A stretch of 23,628 nt of DNA from an uncultured Erysipelotrichaceae bacterium (lineage in GTDB: Bacteria; Bacillota_I; Bacilli_A; Erysipelotrichales; Coprobacillaceae): assembly GCA_910588075.1 (NCBI GenBank), contig CAJUOS010000039.1:1-23628 (forward strand), read 5' to 3'. Shown one piece after another: positions 1 to 6,351 of the stretch (its first letter is position 1; each line of letters starts with the position of its first letter). Position numbers and translations under genes: made by a program. The notes beneath the pieces are model-generated. The model searched no databases. It was not told where the DNA came from and was given only the letters and a program-made list of their open reading frames with translations.

Positions 1-75
1 ATTCCCCCTGATATTTTATAGCGACCTTCTAGGCTCACAATATTTTAATATACCATTATGAAAGGAGTTTTTATT

Positions 76-1284
76 ATGAACAACAAAAAATTATTTATTT
101 CTTTATTGACATGTATTTTTATTTTCTCTTCTATTTTTACAACTGTTATTAGTGTGAAAGCTGAATCAGAAGAATTAACTGTTTCTACTCTTAATGGTGA
201 AATGGTTGAAGAAGATGATATTGATGATAACAAAATTTGTATAGTAGACATCGATGATGAAGATACACCTTTAGCTGTTGGAGATAGTGGAACAGCTAAA
301 AATCTTAATTCTGATCAACTTGATGAAATTCAAGACAATTTAATTAATTCTATTAATGATACAAGAAAGTCAAAAGCTAAAAACAAAACAGTTTCTGAAT
401 TAGTTACATTAGAAAAAACAGGAAATGTTCGTGCAGCAGAAATCAAAAAAAGATGGTCTCATACAAGACCAAATGGACAATCATGGGTAACTGTTTTAAC
501 AAAATATGGAATTAGCAAAAAGAATTTAAAAGCTGGAGAAAATTTAGCAAAAATCTCTTTAACAGCAAGATCACAATACAGTGAATCTCAAATTACACAA
601 TTATCAAATGTTATTCATGAAAGTCTTATGAATAGTCCAACACATAGAAAAGTCATCTTAAATCAAAATTATTCAAGAGTAGGAATTGGAATTTATTCAG
701 AAGTAAAAAATGGAAGATTGACAATTTATGTTACTGAACATTTCAAAAATGCAGATAAAAAACAAAGTTCTGCTCAAAAAGTAAGTATATCAAAAACAAC
801 TGTAAAAGGGGTGCCAACAACTCAAGCATATACAGGAAAACAAATCAAACCAAGTGTAACTGTGAAATATAGTGGAAAAACATTAAAAAAAGGTACAGAC
901 TATACAGTAAGTTATGGTGCAAATAAATCAACAGGTAAAGCAACTGTTAAGATTACTGGAAAAGGTAATTATACAGGTAGTGTTACAAAAACATTCTACA
1001 TTGTTCCAAAGAAAGTCACATTATCAACACTTAAAGCAACTACAAATAAATTAACAGTAAATTATAAAAAGGTAACAGGTGCAAGTGGATATCAAATAGC
1101 ATATCAAAAGAGTGGAAGTCAAACATGGACATATACAACAGTATCAAGTCAAAGTGCATCAAAGACACTTACAAAATTAACAAGCAAAAAGAATTATAAA
1201 GTCAAAGTAAGAGCTTATAAAACAGTAAGTGGAAAGAAATACTATGGAGCATATAGTACTATAAAGACAATTACAATGAAATAA
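76..1284 (+). CDS. Secreted CAP/SCP-domain protein with C-terminal surface-repeat and Fn3-like modules
   Basis: Predicted exported protein of 402 residues. The start at 76 is chosen over an in-frame ATG at 58 because AAAGGAG (60-66) lies 9 nt before 76 and the product then opens directly with a signal peptide (MNNKK, a hydrophobic stretch to about residue 25, then VKA-ES). An acidic linker (about 30-75) precedes a CAP/SCP domain of the bacterial YkwD type (about 85-225), with SHTRPNG (H129), GENLA (E155), SPTHRKVILN (H190) and VTEHF (E221/H222). Residues 236-311 form a surface-repeat module (AYTGKQIKP, LKKGTDYTVSYG, GKGNYTGSVTKTFYIVP) common in Firmicutes surface proteins. Residues 313-402 look like a fibronectin-III-type domain. 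No sortase motif or membrane anchor is visible, so it is probably secreted or wall-associated by its repeats. The biochemical role of bacterial CAP domains is mostly unknown. The gene stands alone, followed by a terminator. Confidence 0.85.
   Translation: MNNKKLFISLLTCIFIFSSIFTTVISVKAESEELTVSTLNGEMVEEDDIDDNKICIVDIDDEDTPLAVGDSGTAKNLNSDQLDEIQDNLINSINDTRKSKAKNKTVSELVTLEKTGNVRAAEIKKRWSHTRPNGQSWVTVLTKYGISKKNLKAGENLAKISLTARSQYSESQITQLSNVIHESLMNSPTHRKVILNQNYSRVGIGIYSEVKNGRLTIYVTEHFKNADKKQSSAQKVSISKTTVKGVPTTQAYTGKQIKPSVTVKYSGKTLKKGTDYTVSYGANKSTGKATVKITGKGNYTGSVTKTFYIVPKKVTLSTLKATTNKLTVNYKKVTGASGYQIAYQKSGSQTWTYTTVSSQSASKTLTKLTSKKNYKVKVRAYKTVSGKKYYGAYSTIKTITMK
820..934 (+). repeat. Copy 1 of a surface-repeat coding module
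   Basis: This stretch aligns without gaps to 23514-23628 at the other end of the window. A 29-nt core (827-855 versus 23521-23549) is identical. It encodes the TYTGKQIKP...GTDYT.SYG module of both secreted proteins. The third-position similarity suggests recent duplication or gene conversion between paralogues. Confidence 0.8.
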
Positions 1285-1302
1285 TTATTTTCTTCCCTTT
1301 AT

Positions 1303-1342
1303 AAAACCATTAACAAGAATATAATTTGTTGATGGTTTTTTA
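1303..1342 (+). terminator. Intrinsic terminator after the CAP-domain gene
   Basis: The arm AAAACCATTAACAA (1303-1316) pairs with TTGTTGATGGTTTT (1326-1339) over 14 bp with one G.U pair. The loop is 9 nt and the 3' arm runs into a T tract. Confidence 0.9.
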
Positions 1343-1388
1343 TATAGATAAAATCATGAATATATTTTATAGAGGAATAGAGTAATTC

Positions 1389-1417
1389 ATTACTTTTTTT
1401 TTGAACTGTGTTATAAT
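1389..1417 (+). promoter_or_regulatory. Promoter of murF-ddl (extended -10)
   Basis: TGTTATAAT at 1409-1417 is a perfect extended -10 element. At 17-nt spacing the -35 position is ATTACT (1389-1394), a poor match, as is common for extended -10 promoters. The expected transcript start near 1424 leaves the GTGAGG ribosome site (1435-1440) intact. An alternative pairing of TTGAAC (1401) with TATATT (1424) would start within that site and is less likely. Confidence 0.6.
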
Positions 1418-1447
1418 AATGCATATATTATATTGTGAGGTAAATAT

Positions 1448-2797
1448 ATGTTAGTTAAAGAGATTATGGAAGCGACAAAAGGTCGTTTATTGAGTGGAAA
1501 TTTAGATGATGATATTATTGGTTTTACTCAAGATACAAGAAAAATTAAAAAAGGGGATATGTATATTCCTTTAATAGGTGAGAAAAATGATGGACATGAT
1601 TACATTGAACAGGCTTTTATAAATGGAGCATCTTCAATTATAACATCAAAAGAAGTTCAATATCCTCATAAGAATGTTATTTTAGTAGAAGATACATTAA
1701 AAGCAATGAGTGATATGGCTCATTATTTAAGAAAAAATAGAAATGTTAAAGTTGTTGGAATTACAGGAAGTGTGGGAAAAACAAGTACAAAAGATATGAT
1801 TTATTCTGTTGTATCTACAAAATATAAAACATTAAAGACACTTGGAAATTATAATAATCATATAGGTTTACCCCTAACAATATTAAGATATTGTGATGAA
1901 GAAGTTATGATTTTAGAAATGGGAATGAATCATTTAGGAGAAATTGATCATTTAACAAAAATTGCTGAACCTGATATTGCTGCTATAACGAATGTAGGAA
2001 CAGCACATATTGGAGAGTTAGGATCTAGGGAGAATATCTTAAAAGCAAAGATGGAGATTGTTCATGGATTAAAGAATCATGGAACATTGGTTATTAATGA
2101 TGATAATGATATGTTGCACACAGTTGAGGCTGATGATTATTCGCTAATTAGAGTTGGAAAAAACAGTCAGTGTGATTTAAAAGCATATCATATTGATTTA
2201 CAATTGGAAGAATCTTATTTTGATTTATGTTATCATGAACAGACTTATCATATTCATGTACCTGTATCTGGAGAACATTTTGTATATAATGCATTGATTG
2301 CAATTGGTGTGGGTCTATCTTTAGGCATTGATATAGAATTGTGTATTCAAGGGGTAGAGAATTTTGAATTAACAAAGAATAGAATGGATATTATTGAGTT
2401 AAAGAATAATATTAAAGTTATTGATGGAACATATAATGCTAATTTAGATTCAATGAAATCAAGTATAGATGTTTTATCACAATATCAAAATAGAAAAATA
2501 GCTATTCTTGCTGATATGTTAGAATTAGGTGAATATGAAAAAACACTACATGAAGAAGTAGGAAGTTATATTGTTGAAAAGAATATAGATGAATTGTTAT
2601 GTGTTGGACAAGCAAGTCAATATATTGTTAAGAAAGCACAAGAATTAGGGTTATTACAAGCCTATCATTTTGAAGATAATCAAGAGCTTATTCAATATTT
2701 AAAAGAATTTATAGATGAAAATGATGTTTTATTAGTGAAGGGATCTAATGGAATGCATTTAAAAGATGTTGTTGAATATTTAAAGGAGAGATTATAA
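1448..2797 (+). CDS. murF: UDP-N-acetylmuramoyl-tripeptide--D-alanyl-D-alanine ligase MurF
   Basis: Cytoplasmic ATP-dependent Mur ligase that adds D-Ala-D-Ala to the UDP-MurNAc-tripeptide, the last soluble step of peptidoglycan precursor synthesis. The 449 residues show the usual three-domain plan. The N-terminal substrate-binding part carries FTQDTRKIKKGDMYIPL. The central ATPase has the P-loop GITGSVGKTSTKD (about 104-116), NYNNHIGLPL, and EMGMNHLGEIDHL followed by AAITNVGTAHIGELGS. The C-terminal ligase domain has DGTYNANLDSMK (about 326-337) and ADMLELGEYEKTLHEEVG. Length and motifs match full-length MurF. The ATG at 1448 follows GTGAGG at 1435-1440. The gene abuts ddl with no intergenic base, so the enzymes making and using D-Ala-D-Ala are co-transcribed. 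Confidence 0.95.
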   Translation: MLVKEIMEATKGRLLSGNLDDDIIGFTQDTRKIKKGDMYIPLIGEKNDGHDYIEQAFINGASSIITSKEVQYPHKNVILVEDTLKAMSDMAHYLRKNRNVKVVGITGSVGKTSTKDMIYSVVSTKYKTLKTLGNYNNHIGLPLTILRYCDEEVMILEMGMNHLGEIDHLTKIAEPDIAAITNVGTAHIGELGSRENILKAKMEIVHGLKNHGTLVINDDNDMLHTVEADDYSLIRVGKNSQCDLKAYHIDLQLEESYFDLCYHEQTYHIHVPVSGEHFVYNALIAIGVGLSLGIDIELCIQGVENFELTKNRMDIIELKNNIKVIDGTYNANLDSMKSSIDVLSQYQNRKIAILADMLELGEYEKTLHEEVGSYIVEKNIDELLCVGQASQYIVKKAQELGLLQAYHFEDNQELIQYLKEFIDENDVLLVKGSNGMHLKDVVEYLKERL

Positions 2798-3835
2798 ATG
2801 AAGAAGTTATTAGTTATATGTGGAGGTCAATCTAGTGAACATATTATTTCTAGAATGTCTTGTACTTCTGTTTTAGAAAATATTCATAAAGAGCTATATG
2901 AAATAACATTAGTAGGGATTGAAAAAGATGGAACATGGTTTCTTTTGAAACAAGGACAAAAAGATTTAACAAGTACTACATGGTTACAAGGTTCTCAAAA
3001 AGTAGAAGATATATATAGTTTATTAAAACAACACGATGTTGTTTTCCCTGTTTTACATGGATTGTATGGGGAAGATGGAACAGTTCAAGGCTTGTTAGAA
3101 TTGGCAAATGTTCCTTATGTTGGTTGTAGAGTTCTTGCATCAAGTGTTTCAATGGATAAAATTTATACTAAGAAAATATTAGAGACTGTTGGTATTCCAC
3201 AAGTAAAATCTCTTTATATTAAGAAACGATATGATGGAAAATTAGTTGTTGTAGATTCAAAGTTTAATGAGTCAACTGATATTATGACAATTGTTAAACA
3301 ACAATTAGGTTTACCATGCTTTATTAAAGCCAGTCGTTCTGGATCAAGCGTTGGATGTTATCGTTGCGATAATGAAGAGGATCTTATGAATCAATTAAAT
3401 GAAGCCTCTCAATATGATCGTCATATTGTTATTGAGGAATGTATAGATTGTATAGAATTAGAAACAGCAGTTTTAGGAAATGATGATCCAATTGTTTCAC
3501 GTGTAGGACAAATTATGCCACATGGAGAATTTTATACATTTGAATCAAAATATGAAGATGCAGAAAGTAAAACATGTATACCTGCTCTAGTTGATGAACG
3601 CATACAAGAAGAAATAAGAAGTTATGCTTTAAAAGTATTTAAAGCAGTTGATGGACATGGATTATCTCGTGTAGATTTCTTTTTAGATAAAAAAACAAAT
3701 AAGATTTACTTAAATGAAATAAATACAATGCCTGGTTTTACAAAGATTTCAATGTATCCACAACTCATAGCAGATTTAGGTATTTCATATAGTGATTTGA
3801 TTGATCGATTAATTGAATTAGCTTTTGATAAATAA
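2798..3835 (+). CDS. ddl: D-alanine--D-alanine ligase
   Basis: ATP-grasp ligase that joins two D-alanines for MurF, encoded just upstream. The 345 residues include an N-terminal CGGQSSEHIISRMS segment (GG.S.EH signature), the ATP-grasp motif FIKASRSGSSVG, and the C-terminal nucleotide/metal site (LSRVDFFLDKK, LNEINTMPGFTKISMYP). By comparison with E. coli DdlB, the Glu of SSEH, a Ser of SGSSVG and the Tyr of FESKYED correspond to the Glu-Ser-Tyr triad. A Tyr here is typical of D-Ala-D-Ala ligases, whereas a Phe marks D-lactate-using enzymes. This therefore looks like a normal housekeeping ligase rather than a vancomycin-resistance type; that reading is inference. The ribosome site AAAGGAG (2782-2788) lies in the end of murF. 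A terminator follows directly. Confidence 0.94.
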   Translation: MKKLLVICGGQSSEHIISRMSCTSVLENIHKELYEITLVGIEKDGTWFLLKQGQKDLTSTTWLQGSQKVEDIYSLLKQHDVVFPVLHGLYGEDGTVQGLLELANVPYVGCRVLASSVSMDKIYTKKILETVGIPQVKSLYIKKRYDGKLVVVDSKFNESTDIMTIVKQQLGLPCFIKASRSGSSVGCYRCDNEEDLMNQLNEASQYDRHIVIEECIDCIELETAVLGNDDPIVSRVGQIMPHGEFYTFESKYEDAESKTCIPALVDERIQEEIRSYALKVFKAVDGHGLSRVDFFLDKKTNKIYLNEINTMPGFTKISMYPQLIADLGISYSDLIDRLIELAFDK

Positions 3836-3868
3836 GATGCATTATAGGTGCATCTTTTATTTTTTTAA
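3834..3868 (+). terminator. Intrinsic terminator after ddl
   Basis: AAGATGCA (3834-3841) pairs with TGCATCTT (3849-3856) around a 7-nt loop and is followed by a T-rich tract. The stem overlaps the ddl stop codon. Confidence 0.88.
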
Positions 3869-3948
3869 TATAATATATAAAAAAAGACAACATAAATGCA
3901 ATAATATTATTTTATTGAGCATTAATATTATGAAAGGGGAAATAATAA

Positions 3949-4461
3949 ATGGATAATAAGACGATCGATCAACTATTATTAAAACTCTTTTCTGATGAAA
4001 AAGCATTTAAAGAATTTTATGAATATACACATACACTTGTATTTGCGTATATTATGAGTTTATTAAAAAACTATGATAATAGTAGAGATGTTATGCAAGA
4101 AGTATATATTAAGATTTATCAAGCAAGTCAAAATTATTATTCAATGCGAAAACCATTGGCTTGGATTTATACAATTGCAAGAAATGAATGCTATATGCAG
4201 ATAAGAAGAGATAAATATACTGATGAATATCATGACAATATATCATTACCACAAAATACAGATCAAAATACACAAATGATTTTAGAAAATCTTTTTACTT
4301 TATTAAATGAAAAAGAAAGACAAGTGATTGTCATGCATTCTTTATGGGGATTTAAACACCATGAAATTGCTGAATTCCTTCAAATATCTATCTCAACATC
4401 ACTCTCTTGTTATCATCGAGGTATGAAAAAAATGAAGAAAGAAATGGAGATTAAACTATGA
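3949..4461 (+). CDS. ECF-type RNA polymerase sigma factor
   Basis: Alternative sigma factor of 170 residues. Region 2 is at about 20-90: FYEYTHTLVFAYIMSLL, DVMQEVYIKIYQ, and RKPLAWIYTIARNECYMQIRRDK. Region 4 is at about 112-165: LNEKERQVIVMHSLWGFKHHEIAEFL, then SISTSLSCYHRGMKKMKKEM, a helix-turn-helix for -35 recognition. There is no sigma-70 region 1 or 3, which defines the ECF class. The ribosome site GAAAGGGG lies just before the ATG. Its stop codon overlaps the next gene's start (ATGA), the usual coupling of an ECF sigma factor to its anti-sigma factor. The 80-nt upstream gap (3869-3948) is very AT-rich; I could not define an autoregulatory promoter there. The target regulon cannot be inferred. 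Confidence 0.92.
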   Translation: MDNKTIDQLLLKLFSDEKAFKEFYEYTHTLVFAYIMSLLKNYDNSRDVMQEVYIKIYQASQNYYSMRKPLAWIYTIARNECYMQIRRDKYTDEYHDNISLPQNTDQNTQMILENLFTLLNEKERQVIVMHSLWGFKHHEIAEFLQISISTSLSCYHRGMKKMKKEMEIKL

Positions 4462-5837
4462 ATAAGTTATATAAAGCTTTTCAAACAATAACACCTAATG
4501 ATTTTGAAAAAACAAACAAAGAAGCTCAAATAAGAAATAATGAAACAAATATTTATGTAGAAATTCCTAAAAAAAGAAAAGATTATAAATTAAGTCTTAT
4601 AGGATTGATATGTATTATTTGTATAGGGTTCTCTTTTATATTAAAAAATAATTCAACTGTTTTTGCAACAGTAGGCATTGATGTTAATCCAAGTGTAGAA
4701 TTAAATATTAATGCTAAAGAAGAAATTGTAGAAGTTATTACACACAATGAAGCTGGACAAAAGATTGTAGGAGATATGAAATTAGAAGGAAGTCATATTG
4801 ATGTTGGCATGAATGCTTTAATAGGTTCAATGCTTAAAGAGGGATATATTAATGAATTAAAAAATTCTTTATTGATTTCTGTTACTGGAAATAATAAAGA
4901 AGAAAATGAGAAAATGAGAAAAAGAATATCTCAAGATATTGATGAATTATTGAAAGGAAATCATATTCAAGGAGCTATTATCTCTCAATCATTGGATAAA
5001 TCTAATGATTTAGAATCATTAGCTCAAAAATACCATATTTCTGTTGGGAAAGCAGAGATTATCCAACAATTAATGAAACAAAATTCAAAATATACATTTG
5101 AAAGTTTAAAAGATTTAACAGTAAATGATTTAAATATTTTATTAACTAATAATAAAGTTGTTGATATTCGTGTTGATGGGGAAGTAAGTACAAAAAGTTA
5201 TATAGATCAAGAAAAAGTTAAACAAATCATTCAAGAAGATTCACAAATAAAGCAACCCACTTATCAAAAAATTGAATTAGATTGTGATGATGGTTATATG
5301 GTATATGAGGTAGAATTCACTTATAATGGAAATGAATATGAATATGAATTAGATGCAAAAGATGGGAAAATTCTCAAAAAAGAAATTGAGAAAAAGACAT
5401 TAGAACATCATCAAGATAATCATACATCACAACATATTTCTCAATCTCAAGCTAGAACAATAGCAATGAATCATGCAAAAGTTAGTGAGGTTTCCAATTA
5501 TAAAATTGAAAAAGATAATGATGATGGTGTATGGCAATATGAAATTGAATTTGTTAGTGGAAAAAACAAGTATGAGTATACTATTGATGCAATAAGTGGA
5601 AAAGTTTTAGATTATGAAATTGAAAAAATCAAATCAGTAAAAATAACACATGAACAAGCAAAACAAAAAGCATTAAAACATGCTGGACTTTCACAACAAC
5701 AAACTAGAGATATGGAAATAGAATTAGAAGATTATTATTATGAGGTTTCTTTTGAAACATCATCTTATGAATATGAGTATAAAATTGATGTGGAAACAGG
5801 CAAAATTATTGATTATGAAAAAGAACAAAATGATTAA
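4458..5837 (+). CDS. Membrane anti-sigma factor with RsgI-like juxtamembrane motif and three PepSY repeats
   Basis: Likely single-pass membrane protein of 459 residues controlling the ECF sigma factor whose gene it overlaps by 4 nt. Residues 1-44 are a short cytoplasmic part that would hold the sigma factor. Residues about 45-63 form one transmembrane helix (LSLIGLICIICIGFSFIL). Just outside it lies VGIDVNPSVELNIN (72-85), closely resembling the juxtamembrane segment of RsgI anti-SigI proteins, where cleavage between the Asn and Pro is known; the equivalent here is N77-P78. After a helical region (about 110-235) come three PepSY-like repeats (about 248-310, 327-389, 394-455), each ending in a Y-E-Y, D-a-x-(S/D)-G-K-(I/V)-L/I pattern (YEYELDAKDGKIL, YEYTIDAISGKVL, YEYKIDVETGKII). 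These are probably the sensory part. The partner is an ECF sigma factor, not SigI. The anti-sigma role is inferred from position and motif. Confidence 0.82.
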   Translation: MNKLYKAFQTITPNDFEKTNKEAQIRNNETNIYVEIPKKRKDYKLSLIGLICIICIGFSFILKNNSTVFATVGIDVNPSVELNINAKEEIVEVITHNEAGQKIVGDMKLEGSHIDVGMNALIGSMLKEGYINELKNSLLISVTGNNKEENEKMRKRISQDIDELLKGNHIQGAIISQSLDKSNDLESLAQKYHISVGKAEIIQQLMKQNSKYTFESLKDLTVNDLNILLTNNKVVDIRVDGEVSTKSYIDQEKVKQIIQEDSQIKQPTYQKIELDCDDGYMVYEVEFTYNGNEYEYELDAKDGKILKKEIEKKTLEHHQDNHTSQHISQSQARTIAMNHAKVSEVSNYKIEKDNDDGVWQYEIEFVSGKNKYEYTIDAISGKVLDYEIEKIKSVKITHEQAKQKALKHAGLSQQQTRDMEIELEDYYYEVSFETSSYEYEYKIDVETGKIIDYEKEQND

Positions 5838-5984
5838 ATTTCTAAGCTCATTTTTAAATTATTGCTGTTTTTTCTAAAAAGTTAGAGATAATGGATTAAA
5901 TGATATAAATTTACTAAAAATCTAAAAAAATGAAAGAATGTTTTTTAAAATTCAAATTTTAAAAAAGAAAAAGAAAAAATAGTG
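5838..5984. other. AT-rich gap before the ilv-leu promoter
   Basis: No open frame or convincing intrinsic terminator was found here for the sigma/anti-sigma operon. The only clear structure is the inverted repeat at 5941-5966. Confidence 0.5.
5941..5966. repeat. Perfect AT-only inverted repeat upstream of the ilv-leu promoter
   Basis: TTTTTTAAAATT (5941-5952) and AATTTTAAAAAA (5955-5966) are exact inverted copies separated by CA. It ends 18 bp before the -35 hexamer. It could be an operator, a DNA-bend or UP-like element, or a weak terminator for the upstream operon; no function is shown. Confidence 0.75.
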
Positions 5985-6013
5985 TTGACTATAAATGTGA
6001 AAAGCGTTATTAT
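5985..6013 (+). promoter_or_regulatory. Promoter of the ilv-leu operon
   Basis: TTGACT (5985-5990) and TATTAT (6008-6013) are separated by 17 nt, a near-consensus housekeeping promoter. Transcription should start near 6020, just ahead of the T-box leader. Confidence 0.85.
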
Positions 6014-6019
6014 ATATCC

Positions 6020-6326
6020 AACAACCCTATAAAAAATACAAAGATAGGAAATAGTAGATAATGGTATGAAATATAGAGAAGTTCTGGATGGTGGAAAGAA
6101 CTATGAAAACATTGTTGAACTCGTCCTTGAGTGGAGCACTGAAACATTAGGAGTAAGCTGCTACGGAACTTGCGACCGTTATCACGCTAGAGTATGTACC
6201 TAAGATAAGGCGTACTTGATAAGGTTATTACTGTGAAGTAATAATAAAAATGAGGTGGAACCACGAAGTCTATAACTCTCGTCCTCTATTGCGAACGATT
6301 TCGTAATTGAGCACGAGGTTTTTTAT
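6020..6326 (+). promoter_or_regulatory. T-box riboswitch leader, leucine (CUC) specifier
   Basis: tRNA-sensing leader of the branched-chain operon. Stem I shows the loop-E halves AGUAG (6052-6056) and GAA (6117-6119), an AUAAUG/CAUUGU helix between them, and the apical part around GUUCU/AGAAC. The base helix AGGA/UCCU (6047-6050 and 6124-6127) is followed by UUGAG, the K-turn side. This frames CUC (6120-6122) plus a 3' purine as the specifier, a Leu codon. Stem III is TTATTAC/GTAATAA (6225-6231 and 6238-6244). The antiterminator pairs GAGG (6252-6255) with CCUC (6283-6286) and ACGA (6263-6266) with UCGU (6279-6282), leaving the 7-nt bulge UGGAACC (6256-6262). It is exclusive with the terminator at 6277-6326. 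Uncharged tRNA-Leu should favour read-through. The bulge base A6259 is not the one expected for tRNA-Leu (see findings). Confidence 0.93.
6277..6326 (+). terminator. Regulated terminator of the T-box leader
   Basis: CTCGT (6278-6282) and CTC (6284-6286) pair with ACGAG (6313-6317) and GAG (6309-6311), with one C.C mismatch. An inner helix (6288-6295 with 6300-6307) closes on loop CGAT. Six T residues follow (6319-6324). Confidence 0.9.
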
Positions 6327-6351
6327 TATATAGGGAAAGGGAGGTAAAATC

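Noticed and set aside
45..251. Minus-strand open frame inside the first gene
   Set aside because: Low-complexity Ser/Ile/Thr translation antisense to the signal-peptide region, and no ribosome site or family features.
1401..1429. TTGAAC/TATATT as the murF promoter
   Set aside because: Spacing is good, but transcription would start in the ribosome site; the extended -10 at 1409-1417 is a better fit.
2798..3835. Vancomycin-resistance D-Ala-D-Lac ligase
   Set aside because: The Tyr of the FESKY stretch and the murF neighbour fit a housekeeping D-Ala-D-Ala ligase; no vanH or vanX homologue is present.
5941..5966. CodY box at the AT palindrome
   Set aside because: Only about 8 of 15 positions agree with the CodY consensus AATTTTCWGAAAATT, no better than expected for AT-rich DNA.
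6119..6125. Alternative T-box specifiers ACU (Thr, 6119-6121) or GUC (Val, 6123-6125)
   Set aside because: Neither keeps both the GAA of the loop-E motif and a purine directly 3' of the codon before the UCCU helix; CUC does, and it fits the leucine operon.
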